A DNA stretch of 64,000 bases from Aureibaculum flavum (GCF_016406085.1 NZ_JAEHFJ010000005.1:372001-436000); one strand, 5' to 3'; counted from the first letter of the stretch, positions 55,399-64,000 are shown. Numbers and translations are program-made. Notes: a model not told the origin generated them from the letters alone.

Positions 55399-58134
55399 TT
55401 ATTTCCAGATTATTGACTTTTTAGTTACTTCTTTAATAGCTCCACTAATATGAAATAACCTTGCTTTAACAAGCATTTTTCGACCTTCTAAATGTCTTGT
55501 GTAAAAGACGTTAGACTTGCCCATATGATCACTCCAATTTTTTAAGAAAATTTCACAACGTTCCTTTTTATCGCCAAATAGTTGTGGTACTGGAAAGTAG
55601 TTTTGAATATCTAACTTCTTACGATACCAAACATCTTTTACAATTACATAGCGTGGGTTTTCAATAGGTTGTAACATTTCGTTCAAGGCATTGATAAACA
55701 AAGTGCTTTCTATCTGGTTTGCACCTTGGATGGAGCAAGTAACATCTCCTTGATGTAGTAAATCTGTAATTATTTTAATCGTTGATTTCTCTGTGGTAAA
55801 ATGGTGTAATTCATATAAGGTGTCCATAATAGCATTTGCCATTTTCTCTATGTCCTTATGAATTATACCATATTGTAAATACAACTTTATAGCTTTATAA
55901 GCTTTTTGCCCAAAATTAAGTCCTAAAAAGGCTAGCGTAGTATACACAAAATAGAGTACGCCTTTGCTAATAAGTAAATGTAAATTTTTTAATAAAAACT
56001 CAGGTAAGAAAAAAGAGAGTGTAATAGTCAGTTCTACAAAGGTGTATTTTACCGCGTCGTTAAAATAGATTTTCTTTTGTTTTGGATAAGGCTTTTTACC
56101 TTGAAAATATAGCTTAATTTCTCTACCTAATTTATTCCCTGTGAAAATGGCTGCATTCCATTTTTTAGAAATATCCTCACGTTTACTTGCAATTTCTAAG
56201 GTGTTGATGTTTATGGAATCAACATTTTCAAGTGTAATGTTTTTAGGTAAAGCCAAACGTTCAAAACCATTTGAAATATAGTTTTCTTCTGTATTTGATA
56301 TTCCCAAAAAAGCATCAAACCTTCGTTTTAGTATTTCTAAATCTCTACCTCCGTCTTTAATGGTAGGATCTATGCACGCTAAATGCCAAATATTACCTGT
56401 TTTTGAGGGGTTATTAATTTGAGATCGAATTGCTCGCCCACGCATTTGATTTGAGGTTACGAACGAACCAACAAAAGATGCCAATATTAAGGTGTTAATT
56501 GCAGGAGCATCCCAGCCTTCTCCAAGCAATGACTTTGTGCCTACAAGTATTTTTATTTTTCCCTTTTCAAATAAATTGGTAATAGCGGCTACCAAGTGAC
56601 TTTTTGAACTTGATTTTCCAGAAATGATTACATATTCTGCATCGCACTCTAGTGGCTTTATCGTATAATCATCTTCATTTTCATATAAATAAAATTCAGC
56701 CAATAGATTCGCATGGATAATGACTAAACTTCCTGATAAAACAGCAAGCATATGTTTATTTTCGATAGAGACCCTTAAGTTTTGGAAAATAGGTACAACA
56801 CCAAGTTTATTAATGCTTTTAATGATGTTTTTGGGTGTGTTTAAAAACTCATTTCGTATGTAATCAGTAAGTATTACACTTTGTAATTGGTTACCAAGGT
56901 GCTGGAATTCATGATCAATAATCTTCACAATACTTTTTAATTTACTAGGGCTGCTAAAGAGCGATTTGTAAATACGATTATTACCAATGAAATTTACTTT
57001 ATTATTATCAAGGATGTTTAACTTTTTAAGTCTTTTTTCAATAGTTAAAAGATAAGCTTCGTAATCAAGTAGGTTTAATCGATCATCTAAAATGTTTTGT
57101 AATAATAGTTCAACCCAATCATTTGTAAGGGGAGGAATTTCAACATCTTTTTCATTTTCAAAACCTAATATTTGAATTTTTTCGAATGGGATAATTTCTC
57201 CAGTAGATTTTAGGAAAATTATAATTGCAGAAAAGAATTCGGGATTGCCATACAATTCATCAATACAGCGAGATGGATCTTTATAAAAACGATGGTCTTG
57301 TAAAAATAATTTAAAAGTTTCGTCTGTTTTTAATTCATCGATAAATGCAGCAATTTCCTTTCGGAAATTAACAATGTAATTAATCTCTATATCGCTCGGC
57401 TTAGATAGATAGACATAGTCTTGGTGTGGGCATAAATTTTGCTCTTTCACTAAATCAGGAGTCGCAATTTCATCATCTATTTCGCCACAAAGCTGAAAGT
57501 ATTTTGTGATTTCTGATCGGTCACTATCATAGGGTGGGGTAGCAGTAAGGGCAACAATGGTATGTGATGAACTTTGTTTTAAATCGTATAGGCATTTCCA
57601 CCAGGCATTTTTTAAATGATGAGCTTCATCTAATACAATGGTTTCAATGCCATTGGTTTTAAAATAGTTAAAATAGTCTTCTTTGTTTTCAAAGGTTTTG
57701 TAAAAACTATGTAATGATTGATAAGTAGAGAAAGTGATTTCATATAATGATTTAATATCAAAAGATACTGATTTGAAATTTTTATCTGTGGTAAAAAAAT
57801 GTTGTAGTCTATCTTCCCATTGATTTCTTATCGTTAACGTAGGTGTAAGTACTAAGGTCTTTTTACCAATTCTTTTTACTATTTCTAACCCTAATACTGT
57901 TTTTCCAGAACCTGGTGGAGCAATAACATGAAAATGGTCATCAGAAATATGAGTAGAAAAATTAGTTAAAAATTTTTCTTGATAACTTCTCCATGGATAT
58001 ATAAAGTTTAATTTTTTAAAAAGATTGGTTTGCAAGGGGGTAATTTTAAAATTTTTCAAAGCTATTACAATAAACGACAAACAAATGCGTTCTATTGACT
58101 TAATTTGGCAGTAATAAATCAATTTTTGTAGCAT
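55399..58134 (-). CDS. SF2 DEAD/DEAH-box helicase with C-terminal hydrophobic segment
   Basis: A 911-residue superfamily 2 helicase-like protein. Residues about 45-200 form the first RecA-like domain: WRSYQEKFLTNF (Q-type motif), Walker A APPGSGKTVLG (about 72-82), DEAH at about 169-172 and ALTATPP at about 194-200. The second domain ends with motif VI QMRGRAIRS. An insert lies between the two. Residues about 690-745 are strongly hydrophobic (FVELTITLSFFLPEFLL and VLYFVYTTLAFLGLNFG), as if two membrane helices; the remaining C-terminus carries a conserved-looking module with FINALNEMLQ and YFPVPQLFGDK. TTG 58059 is an alternative start that would remove a hydrophobic 25-residue lead. No methyltransferase or nuclease gene is adjacent. 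Role unknown; defence is possible. Confidence 0.82.
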   Translation of the reverse strand: MLQKLIYYCQIKSIERICLSFIVIALKNFKITPLQTNLFKKLNFIYPWRSYQEKFLTNFSTHISDDHFHVIAPPGSGKTVLGLEIVKRIGKKTLVLTPTLTIRNQWEDRLQHFFTTDKNFKSVSFDIKSLYEITFSTYQSLHSFYKTFENKEDYFNYFKTNGIETIVLDEAHHLKNAWWKCLYDLKQSSSHTIVALTATPPYDSDRSEITKYFQLCGEIDDEIATPDLVKEQNLCPHQDYVYLSKPSDIEINYIVNFRKEIAAFIDELKTDETFKLFLQDHRFYKDPSRCIDELYGNPEFFSAIIIFLKSTGEIIPFEKIQILGFENEKDVEIPPLTNDWVELLLQNILDDRLNLLDYEAYLLTIEKRLKKLNILDNNKVNFIGNNRIYKSLFSSPSKLKSIVKIIDHEFQHLGNQLQSVILTDYIRNEFLNTPKNIIKSINKLGVVPIFQNLRVSIENKHMLAVLSGSLVIIHANLLAEFYLYENEDDYTIKPLECDAEYVIISGKSSSKSHLVAAITNLFEKGKIKILVGTKSLLGEGWDAPAINTLILASFVGSFVTSNQMRGRAIRSQINNPSKTGNIWHLACIDPTIKDGGRDLEILKRRFDAFLGISNTEENYISNGFERLALPKNITLENVDSININTLEIASKREDISKKWNAAIFTGNKLGREIKLYFQGKKPYPKQKKIYFNDAVKYTFVELTITLSFFLPEFLLKNLHLLISKGVLYFVYTTLAFLGLNFGQKAYKAIKLYLQYGIIHKDIEKMANAIMDTLYELHHFTTEKSTIKIITDLLHQGDVTCSIQGANQIESTLFINALNEMLQPIENPRYVIVKDVWYRKKLDIQNYFPVPQLFGDKKERCEIFLKNWSDHMGKSNVFYTRHLEGRKMLVKARLFHISGAIKEVTKKSIIWK

Positions 58135-58193
58135 AATTCTTGAAAAAAGTAAAAACCCCTTTATTCAGGTGTTCTTAAAACTAGAATTGTATT

Positions 58194-58201
58194 TAGATTT
58201 G
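58194..58201 (+). promoter_or_regulatory. Candidate -7 promoter element for the acidic lipoprotein gene
   Basis: TAGATTTG matches TAnnTTTG exactly and lies 30 nt upstream of the start codon at 58232. The helicase gene diverges on the other strand. Confidence 0.55.
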
Positions 58202-58231
58202 TCTCAACTAATAAACAAAAACCATTAAATT

Positions 58232-58648
58232 ATGAAAAGAGTATTTTTAAGCTTAACAATGATTGCAGCATTAACATTAACATCTTGTAAAGAAGAGGCA
58301 AAGAAAGATGCAGCAGACGAAACAAAAACTGAAGAAGTTGCTACAACTGATGAAAAAACTGAAGAGGCACCAGCTGCTGAATCAACAGATGGAGTACCAA
58401 GCTTTAGTGATTCAGATGTACAAGCTTATGTTGATAGTTATGAGTCTTATATAGCCGACTATAAAAAAGCTGTAGAGAGTAAAGACATGACTGCTTTTGC
58501 TGACTTAGGTAAAAAAGGTCAAGATTTAGCTACTAAAGCTCAAGAGGTTTCTGGTAAAATTACTGGTGCTGATGCTGAAAAGCTTACAACTTACATGACT
58601 GCTAAATCAGAAGAGTTACAAGAACTTACAAAAAAGATGATGCAATAA
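58232..58648 (+). CDS. Acidic surface lipoprotein, hypothetical
   Basis: A 138-residue predicted lipoprotein (lipobox LTSC at residue 19), followed immediately by acidic residues (CKEEAKKD) that could act as a Bacteroidota surface-export signal. A low-complexity Glu/Thr/Ala-rich linker (residues 25-53) leads to a helical domain (VQAYVDSYESYIADYKKAVE to KMMQ), probably a coiled bundle. Not recognised beyond the lipoprotein features. It has its own promoter box and a strong terminator, hence a monocistronic, probably well-expressed gene. Codon use is biased toward common codons. Confidence 0.78.
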   Translation: MKRVFLSLTMIAALTLTSCKEEAKKDAADETKTEEVATTDEKTEEAPAAESTDGVPSFSDSDVQAYVDSYESYIADYKKAVESKDMTAFADLGKKGQDLATKAQEVSGKITGADAEKLTTYMTAKSEELQELTKKMMQ

Positions 58649-58670
58649 TTAGCATTTAAACATATTTATG

Positions 58671-58706
58671 GACCGTCTTGGCAATTGCTAAGACGGTCTT
58701 TTTTTT
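58671..58706 (+). terminator. Strong Rho-independent terminator
   Basis: GACCGTCTT (58671-58679) pairs with AAGACGGTC (58690-58698), extended by an inner GCAA/TTGC pair, and is followed by eight T residues. Confidence 0.95.
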
Positions 58707-58760
58707 ACGTGATGATTTAGTATTAAATTCCGAATTAGTAACTTTGCCTCTTATTTTTTA

Positions 58761-58768
58761 TACCTTTG
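58761..58768 (+). promoter_or_regulatory. Candidate promoter -7 box for the E2 gene, with a second box upstream
   Basis: TACCTTTG fits TAnnTTTG and lies 25 nt before the ATG at 58794. A second exact match, TAACTTTG, is at 58739-58746. Two boxes suggest either alternative start sites or one functional and one chance match. Confidence 0.55.
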
Positions 58769-58793
58769 CAGGACTCTAAAATTTGTTTACTAG

Positions 58794-60134
58794 ATGGCTA
58801 AATTTGAACTTAAATTGCCTAAAATGGGCGAAAGTGTTGCAGAAGCAACAATTACATCATGGTTAAAGGAAGTAGGTGACACTATTGAGCTAGATGAAGC
58901 AATTGTTGAGATTGCAACAGATAAAGTAGATTCTGAAGTGCCAAGTGAAGTTGAAGGCATTTTGGTTGAAAGGTTATATGATGTTGATGCTGTTGTAAAA
59001 GTAGGAGAAACACTTGCTATTATAGAAATTTCAGGAAATGGAGCAACAGAAGATGTTACTGTGGCAACAAGTGCACCTGAAGTAAAAACTGAAGAGCCTC
59101 AGGAAGTTAAAGCTATTGAAAATGCTATTGCCGAAGTAACAGCTGTAAAAGAAGCTGTTGCTGCCATTGGAGATTCACCAAGCGGTAAATTCTATTCACC
59201 TTTAGTGAAAACGATAGCTATAAAAGAAAATATTTCAATGACGGAATTAGAATCCATCGTTGGAACCGGTAAGGATAATCGAGTTACTAAAGATGATATT
59301 CTTGCCTATATAGAAAATAGAGGAAATACACCTGCAAATGGTGTTGAAACCAAAACAATTGCGACTGCAACACCAGTTCACTCTCAGAAACCAGTAACAC
59401 CTGCCGCTCCAGTTTCTGTTAATGGTCAAGATGAAATTATAGAAATGTCCAGAATGGGTAAATTGGTTGCTCAGCACATGGTAAATTCTGTGCAGACTTC
59501 AGCTCATGTACAGTCATTTATTGAAGTTGATGTTACTAAAATTGTAAACTGGCGTAACAAGGTTAAAGATAGTTTTCAAAAAAGAGAAGGAGAAAAAATA
59601 ACCTTTACACCTATTTTTATGGAAGCTATTGCTAAAACCATTAAGGATTTTCCGATGATTAATATTTCGGTTGATGGTGATCGCGTAATTAAAAAGAAAA
59701 ATATCAATTTAGGCATGGCTGCTGCCTTGGCAGATGGAAACTTGATTGTCCCCGTAATTAAAAATGCCGACCAGTTGAATTTAATGGGTATGACCAAAGC
59801 GGTAAATGATTTAGCTTTACGGGCTAGAACAGGTAAATTAAAACCAGACGATACACAAGGAGGTACTTATACGGTTACAAACGTAGGTAGTTTTGGTAGT
59901 GTAATGGGTACGCCTATTATCAATCAACCACAAGTGGCAATATTAGCATTGGGTGCTATACGTAAGGTACCTGCCGTTATTGAAACCTCTGAGGGTGATT
60001 TTATTGGTATACGGCATAAAATGTTTTTATCACATTCTTATGATCACAGGGTGGTTAACGGTGCTTTGGGGGGTATGTTTATACAACGTGTTGCTAAATA
60101 TTTGGAAGAGTTTGATGTAAACAGGGAGTTTTAG
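58794..60134 (+). CDS. Dihydrolipoamide acyltransferase (E2) of a 2-oxo acid dehydrogenase complex
   Basis: A 446-residue E2 protein. Residues 1-78 form one lipoyl domain with the lipoylated lysine probably K44 (EIATDKVDSEV). An Ala/Pro/Glu/Val-rich linker follows; residues about 132-172 are a peripheral subunit-binding domain (YSPLVKTIAIKENI, GTGKDNRVTKDDILAYI). The catalytic domain starts near 205 (EIIEMSRMGKLVAQHMV) and ends with SHSYDHRVVNGALGGMF. The active-site motif reads H-R-V-V-N-G where most family members have H-x-x-x-D-G. By linker and lipoyl type it is likely the branched-chain 2-oxo acid dehydrogenase E2, but the matching E1 and E3 genes are outside the window, so the acyl specificity is uncertain. 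Confidence 0.93.
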   Translation: MAKFELKLPKMGESVAEATITSWLKEVGDTIELDEAIVEIATDKVDSEVPSEVEGILVERLYDVDAVVKVGETLAIIEISGNGATEDVTVATSAPEVKTEEPQEVKAIENAIAEVTAVKEAVAAIGDSPSGKFYSPLVKTIAIKENISMTELESIVGTGKDNRVTKDDILAYIENRGNTPANGVETKTIATATPVHSQKPVTPAAPVSVNGQDEIIEMSRMGKLVAQHMVNSVQTSAHVQSFIEVDVTKIVNWRNKVKDSFQKREGEKITFTPIFMEAIAKTIKDFPMINISVDGDRVIKKKNINLGMAAALADGNLIVPVIKNADQLNLMGMTKAVNDLALRARTGKLKPDDTQGGTYTVTNVGSFGSVMGTPIINQPQVAILALGAIRKVPAVIETSEGDFIGIRHKMFLSHSYDHRVVNGALGGMFIQRVAKYLEEFDVNREF

Positions 60135-60164
60135 ATTAATTACTGATTTACCTATAAAGTATAA

Positions 60165-60196
60165 AAAAGCTGGGATTTATTCTCAGCATTTTTTTT
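60165..60196 (+). terminator. Rho-independent terminator after the E2 gene
   Basis: GCTGGGA (60169-60175) pairs with TCTCAGC (60181-60187) with one G-U pair and a 5-nt loop, followed by a T run. Confidence 0.85.
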
Positions 60197-60287
60197 GATG
60201 TAAAATTAATATTGTTTTAATTTTAATTATTAAATTTATTCTAAATGAAACAATATATGGATGATAAAATTTTTTGTAAAAGAATTA

Positions 60288-61232
60288 TTACATCTTAAAA
60301 TTTATTACATCTTTATACTTTAAAGTATAATTTTCACCAACTAATTTATACAAATTGACCTTGAAATAAGTTTTTTTAGGTATTATGGATTTATAAAATC
60401 TTAAGATGGTATAATCATCTTGAATTACTTTGTTTAATTCTCTGAGTTTGTAAAAATTCACATTATCCACACTATAAAGTAAATTGACTAACCATTCTTC
60501 ATTAGGGTTGCTTTTGAAAATGAAATAATAATACTTACTATCATTCTTGATTTTAGGAATATCAGAGTAACCAACCTTGAACCATATTGGATTAATAAAT
60601 TTAGATTCATTAAATTCTTGTAATGATAATGGTTTATCCAATAATTGCCATTTGTTTTTTTCGGGATAGTGAGTTATTATAGCTCTTTCAGGTGCCATGT
60701 CAAAATAAAAATCTGACACTTCTTGGTTTAATGAAGTTCCCCAAGTCGAATCAATTAGTATCCATTTTCCATTTAAATTAATGGCATTCCAAGCATGAGT
60801 ATAATCTGAGTCATATCTTAGGTCAACATAATGATTTCTTTCATCTCTAATGTATCCTGAAATAATAACTGATTCAATGCCTAGTTCAGTTAAAAACCAT
60901 TCGTATAATTTTGAATAGCCGTAACAAACTGCTTTTTTCATTTCAAAGATTTGTCTCGGGTAATAATTATAAGAATATTCATTATTATTCTCACGTAAAG
61001 AAGATTTTTTTTCTAGTAAGTTATCATCATACTTGATGTTTAGTCCAATCCAATAATAGATAAACTTTGCTTTTTCGATACTATCCGTAAATTTTGCATT
61101 TGTAAATGAAATTAAATCGGACATGTCTAGATTTTTTTTTGAGATTTCAAATGCTAAATCTCTAACTCTATTTGTTTGAGAGAAAGAAGAAATACAGAAA
61201 AGAAGGAATAATGTGAAAAAATATCTATTCAT
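60288..61232 (-). CDS. Secreted transglutaminase-like protein
   Basis: The frame extends to 61325, but ATG 61232 starts directly at a signal peptide (MNRYFFTLFLLFCISSFSQ), so that start is chosen; 314 residues. The transglutaminase-core triad is visible: cysteine in KKAVCYGYSKLYEWFL, histidine in DYTHAWNAINLNGKWIL and aspartate in IDSTWGTSL. Such periplasmic or secreted proteins are usually cysteine proteases or peptidases with this fold, not true transglutaminases. A C-terminal beta-rich domain of about 120 residues follows (WFKVGYSDIPKIKND to KYKDVINFK). Single gene; substrate unknown. Confidence 0.85.
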   Translation of the reverse strand: MNRYFFTLFLLFCISSFSQTNRVRDLAFEISKKNLDMSDLISFTNAKFTDSIEKAKFIYYWIGLNIKYDDNLLEKKSSLRENNNEYSYNYYPRQIFEMKKAVCYGYSKLYEWFLTELGIESVIISGYIRDERNHYVDLRYDSDYTHAWNAINLNGKWILIDSTWGTSLNQEVSDFYFDMAPERAIITHYPEKNKWQLLDKPLSLQEFNESKFINPIWFKVGYSDIPKIKNDSKYYYFIFKSNPNEEWLVNLLYSVDNVNFYKLRELNKVIQDDYTILRFYKSIIPKKTYFKVNLYKLVGENYTLKYKDVINFKM

Positions 61233-61359
61233 AATCGTTATTAGCAATGTTGTTAACCCAATTTTATTCAATTCTTTGTAAGTAGAAGAGCTATTAAATT
61301 TATTCAAAATTAAATAAGAAATCAAAATGTTAAATAATATGATTTCTTGTTACAAATTG

Positions 61360-61367
61360 TATCTTTG
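61360..61367 (+). promoter_or_regulatory. Candidate -7 promoter element for the exonuclease gene
   Basis: TATCTTTG matches TAnnTTTG exactly, 51 nt before the start codon at 61419. No good -33 TTG at ideal spacing was found. Confidence 0.45.
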
Positions 61368-61418
61368 GTTTTTAAACATTCTACTTAACCAATTACCAAA
61401 ATATTTCTAACAAGAATT

Positions 61419-62195
61419 ATGGAATTAAAACTAAAAAAACCTATTGTATTTTTTGATCTTGAAACAACAGGAATCAACATTGCTAAAGACCGTATTGTGG
61501 AAATTTCAATATTAAAAGTGTTTCCAAACGGTAATAAAGAAAGTAAAACGTGGTTGGTAAATCCTGAAATGGAAATTCCTGCTGAGGTGGTTGCTATTCA
61601 TGGTATTACCAATGAAAAAGTGGTAACAGAGCCTACTTTTGCAGAATTAGCTAAAGAAATTAATCAATTGATTGATGGTTGTGATTTGGCTGGTTTTAAC
61701 TCAAATCGATTCGATATTCCGTTATTAGCTGAAGAATTTTTGCGTGTCGGTATAGATTTTGATATGAATAATAGAGTAGGGGTTGATGTACAAGTGATTT
61801 ATCATAAAAAAGAACAACGTACCCTAAGTGCTGCCTATAACTATTATTGTGATAAAGATTTGGAAAATGCTCATTCGGCAGAGGCAGATACTAATGCAAC
61901 CTATGAAATTTTAAAGGCACAATTAGACATGTATGATGATTTAGAAAATGATGTGAAATTTTTACATGAATTTTCTACACATAATAAAAGAGCTGACTTC
62001 GCAGGTTTTATTATGTTTAATGATAAAGACGAAGAAATTTTCACCTTTGGTAAATATAAAGGTAAAAAAGTAGCAGAGGTATTAGCAAAAGACAAGGGGT
62101 ATTATTCTTGGATTCAAAATGCTGATTTTCCGCTCTACACAAAAAAAGTATTGACAGGTATTAAATTACGTAGTTTGAATAATAAATTATTTTAA
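61419..62195 (+). CDS. DnaQ-like 3'-5' exonuclease with ExoX-like C-terminal domain
   Basis: A 258-residue exonuclease. The DEDDh catalytic set is visible: IVFFDLETTGINIAKDRIVEIS (ExoI motif, D and E), LAGFNSNRFDIPLLAEEF (ExoII, near residue 95) and AHSAEADTNATYEIL (ExoIII with the catalytic His and Asp, near 150). The last 55 residues (FTFGKYKGKKVAEVLAKDKGYYSWI) form the small ExoX-type C-terminal module. It resembles DNA polymerase III epsilon or ExoX proteins and probably trims DNA ends in repair. It precedes an uncharacterised gene by 11 nt in the same direction. Confidence 0.93.
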   Translation: MELKLKKPIVFFDLETTGINIAKDRIVEISILKVFPNGNKESKTWLVNPEMEIPAEVVAIHGITNEKVVTEPTFAELAKEINQLIDGCDLAGFNSNRFDIPLLAEEFLRVGIDFDMNNRVGVDVQVIYHKKEQRTLSAAYNYYCDKDLENAHSAEADTNATYEILKAQLDMYDDLENDVKFLHEFSTHNKRADFAGFIMFNDKDEEIFTFGKYKGKKVAEVLAKDKGYYSWIQNADFPLYTKKVLTGIKLRSLNNKLF

Positions 62196-62206
62196 TAAAT
62201 AAAACC

Positions 62207-62695
62207 ATGTTTATAGAATTTGATATGTTGGCAGACTCCTCAAGAGTATGGGTTTATCAAGCAGACAGAACATTAAATCAATCTGAAGTTGATCAAATTT
62301 CAGAGTATTTGAGGAATTTTGTCAATAATTGGAAACGCCATGGTGATGATTTATCGGCCTCTTTTAAAATTGAATACAATCAATTTATTATTTTGGCTGT
62401 TGATGAAAACGTAAATGAAGTTTCAGGCTGTTCAATAGACAGTTCAGTACATATCATCAAAGAAATTGAAAAGGCTTTTGATGTTGATTTATTAAATAAA
62501 ATGAACGTTTCTTTTAAAGATGGCACTAATATTAATACTGTTGGCTTAAATGATTTTAAGAAGTATGTTGCCGCAAATAAAATTAATGCTAATACTATTG
62601 TTTTTAATAATATGATTAATTCTAAAGCAGATTTGGCATCTGCTTGGGAAGTTGAAGCAAGCAAAAGCTGGCACGCCAAATTTTTAGTCTCTTAA
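62207..62695 (+). CDS. Conserved hypothetical protein
   Basis: A 162-residue soluble protein widely conserved in flavobacteria and often labelled ABC transporter ATPase in databases, but no Walker A, Walker B or signature motif is present here, so that label does not fit. Visible features are the acidic N-terminal half (VWVYQADRTLNQSEVDQISEYL) and the motif VSGCSIDSSVHIIKEIEKAF near residue 85, plus a C-terminal helical part ending in KSWHAKFLVS. It follows the exonuclease gene by 11 nt and is probably co-transcribed with it and the glycosidase gene downstream. Confidence 0.75.
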   Translation: MFIEFDMLADSSRVWVYQADRTLNQSEVDQISEYLRNFVNNWKRHGDDLSASFKIEYNQFIILAVDENVNEVSGCSIDSSVHIIKEIEKAFDVDLLNKMNVSFKDGTNINTVGLNDFKKYVAANKINANTIVFNNMINSKADLASAWEVEASKSWHAKFLVS

Positions 62696-62726
62696 ATAAT
62701 TTGAATATAAAATATATTACGCTTTT

Positions 62727-64000
62727 ATGAATATCAGAATTCTCCCTTTAATTTTTGTTTTTTTTATTACTTTTATTAATGCTCAAGAAGAAAGTCCTTT
62801 AGATAAAAAGGATACCTATGGGCAAAATATTTGGGTAGATAGTATTATGAAATCAATGACCATTGACGAAAAGATTGGTCAACTTTTTATGATACCAGCA
62901 TATTCTAACCGAGACGCTCAACATGAAGCTGATGTTACTGAATTGATAAATAAATACCATATTGGTGGATTGGTGTTTTTTCAAGGTACTCCTGAAAAAG
63001 AAGCGAAGATGACCAATAATTTTCAGAAAATTTCAAAAATTCCTTTAATGCTTGGTTTTGATGGAGAATGGGGACTAGATATGCGACTGGATAATACCTA
63101 TCGTTTTCCTTGGAATATGACGTTGGGGGCTATTCAAGATGAAAGTTTAATAGAAGAATTTGGTGAAATGTTAGGTAAACACCATAGCCGTTTGGGTATT
63201 CATGTGAATTTTGCTCCAGTGGTTGATGTTAATATAAACCCTGCTAATCCGATAATCGGGAACCGTTCTTTTGGTGAAGATCCTAGAAATGTAGCGTCAA
63301 AAGCTGTTGCGTTTACTAAAGGTATGCAAAGCCAAAATGTATTGGCGAATGCAAAACATTTTCCAGGTCATGGAGATACAGATGCAGATTCTCATTTGAC
63401 ATTACCTACAATACCATTTTCAAGACAAAGATTAGATTCTGTAGAATTATATCCTTACAGAGAATTGTTTAAAAACGGTTTGGCCAGTATTATGGTTGCA
63501 CATTTAAGTGTACCAGAATATGAACCTAATACGGCATTACCTTCTTCTTTGTCCAAAAGTATTGTAACTGATTTGTTGAAAGAAAAAATGGGATTTAAAG
63601 GCTTAATTTTTACGGATGCCTTAAATATGAAAGGTGCTGCAAATTTCTCTAGTCCGGCTGAAATTAACCTAGAGGTTATAAAAGCAGGTAATGATATTTT
63701 ATTGATGCCTTTAGATATACCTGAATCAATTACAAAATTAAAAAAAGCGGTCACAGATAGTGTGATAACCACCAAACGTTTGGACGAATCTGTTAAAAAG
63801 ATTTTGAAAGCTAAATACTGGGCAGGTTTAAATAATTACAAACCCATTGAGTTGAAAAATTTAAATGAGGATTTAAATGGACGAGATGCTGAAGTTTTAC
63901 ATTATAAATTAGTAGAAAATGCAACTACGTTATTAAAGAATGAGTTGGACTTGTTTCCTGTAAAAGATTTGGCTGAAGCCAAAATTGCTTATGTTAAATT
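62727..64000 (+). CDS. Glycoside hydrolase family 3 protein, N-terminal part (3' end outside window)
   Basis: An open frame from ATG 62727 to the window edge, about 424 residues in view. A signal peptide (LPLIFVFFITFINAQ, cleavage near residue 19) precedes the family 3 TIM-barrel: KIGQLFMIPAYSNRD, GGLVFFQGTP, MLGFDGEWGLDMRL, NFAPVVDVN, IIGNRSFGEDP, AKHFPGHGDTDADSH (the second catalytic-site loop of beta-N-acetylglucosaminidases) and FTDALNMKGA, whose aspartate is the nucleophile. It probably cleaves beta-linked N-acetylglucosamine, as in peptidoglycan or chitin turnover. The second domain and any serine beta-lactamase-like C-terminus lie beyond the window. Confidence 0.93.
   Translation, partial: MNIRILPLIFVFFITFINAQEESPLDKKDTYGQNIWVDSIMKSMTIDEKIGQLFMIPAYSNRDAQHEADVTELINKYHIGGLVFFQGTPEKEAKMTNNFQKISKIPLMLGFDGEWGLDMRLDNTYRFPWNMTLGAIQDESLIEEFGEMLGKHHSRLGIHVNFAPVVDVNINPANPIIGNRSFGEDPRNVASKAVAFTKGMQSQNVLANAKHFPGHGDTDADSHLTLPTIPFSRQRLDSVELYPYRELFKNGLASIMVAHLSVPEYEPNTALPSSLSKSIVTDLLKEKMGFKGLIFTDALNMKGAANFSSPAEINLEVIKAGNDILLMPLDIPESITKLKKAVTDSVITTKRLDESVKKILKAKYWAGLNNYKPIELKNLNEDLNGRDAEVLHYKLVENATTLLKNELDLFPVKDLAEAKIAYVK

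Noticed and set aside
62207-62695. ABC transporter ATPase identity
   Set aside because: No Walker A, Walker B or LSGGQ motif is present and the protein is only 162 residues.

Overview
The window is AT-rich chromosomal DNA that looks like a member of the family Flavobacteriaceae (phylum Bacteroidota). The evidence is the gene repertoire (DUF4136 and other lipoproteins, a DUF5522 mini-protein beside urocanate hydratase, a HemC-HemD fusion, YwqK/MORN_2 proteins, DUF4212 plus a solute symporter), A-rich leaders without obvious Shine-Dalgarno sequences, and several promoters of the Bacteroidota type with a TAnnTTTG -7 box. No tRNA, rRNA, CRISPR array or complete insertion sequence was seen.

0-12.2 kb holds mainly housekeeping genes: the 3' end of enolase, citrate synthase, an arginine-deiminase-fold enzyme, a TerC membrane protein, NAD-dependent DNA ligase with a coupled YhhN-like gene, a small periplasmic protein, a LysM cell-wall hydrolase with a PLP desulfhydrase-like enzyme, an isolated urocanate hydratase and a DUF4136 lipoprotein. 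Several genes end in clear hairpin/T-run terminators.

12.2-14.8 kb is the accessory region. Three short unrecognised genes lie in one orientation, each followed within 6-12 nt by the same nonamer TACAACAAA. The first gene is bracketed by a perfect 10-bp inverted repeat (TTGTTGTACC / GGTACAACAA), and the last is followed by the palindrome GTTGTACAAC. This resembles an integron-type gene-cassette run, but no integrase is in view. It ends next to a decayed IS110-family transposase remnant on the minus strand.

14.8-38 kb is a mixed metabolic and envelope region: a MORN_2 protein, long-chain acyl-CoA ligase, a polysaccharide deacetylase-like protein, PEP carboxylase, an NAD(P)-binding protein, small hypothetical proteins, an amidohydrolase, MscL, an acetate uptake/activation operon (DUF4212, symporter, TonB-C-like protein, Acs), a TSUP transporter, Ppx/GppA, SixA, PdxH, a second solute symporter and RecR.

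38-55.4 kb encodes every step of protoheme synthesis downstream of glutamyl-tRNA. hemJ and hemH are on the minus strand with a four-helix-bundle gene between them. About 5 kb away a plus-strand run holds hemA, hemC-D, hemB, a MORN_2 gene, hemL, hemE, three accessory genes and hemF. A divergently transcribed AraC-type regulator faces a well-formed promoter in front of hemA.

55.4-64 kb carries an unusual SF2 helicase with a hydrophobic segment near its C-terminus, an acidic lipoprotein, a lipoyl-dependent acyltransferase (E2), a transglutaminase-like protein, a DnaQ/ExoX-like exonuclease, a conserved orphan protein and the 5' part of a glycoside hydrolase family 3 gene that runs off the window.
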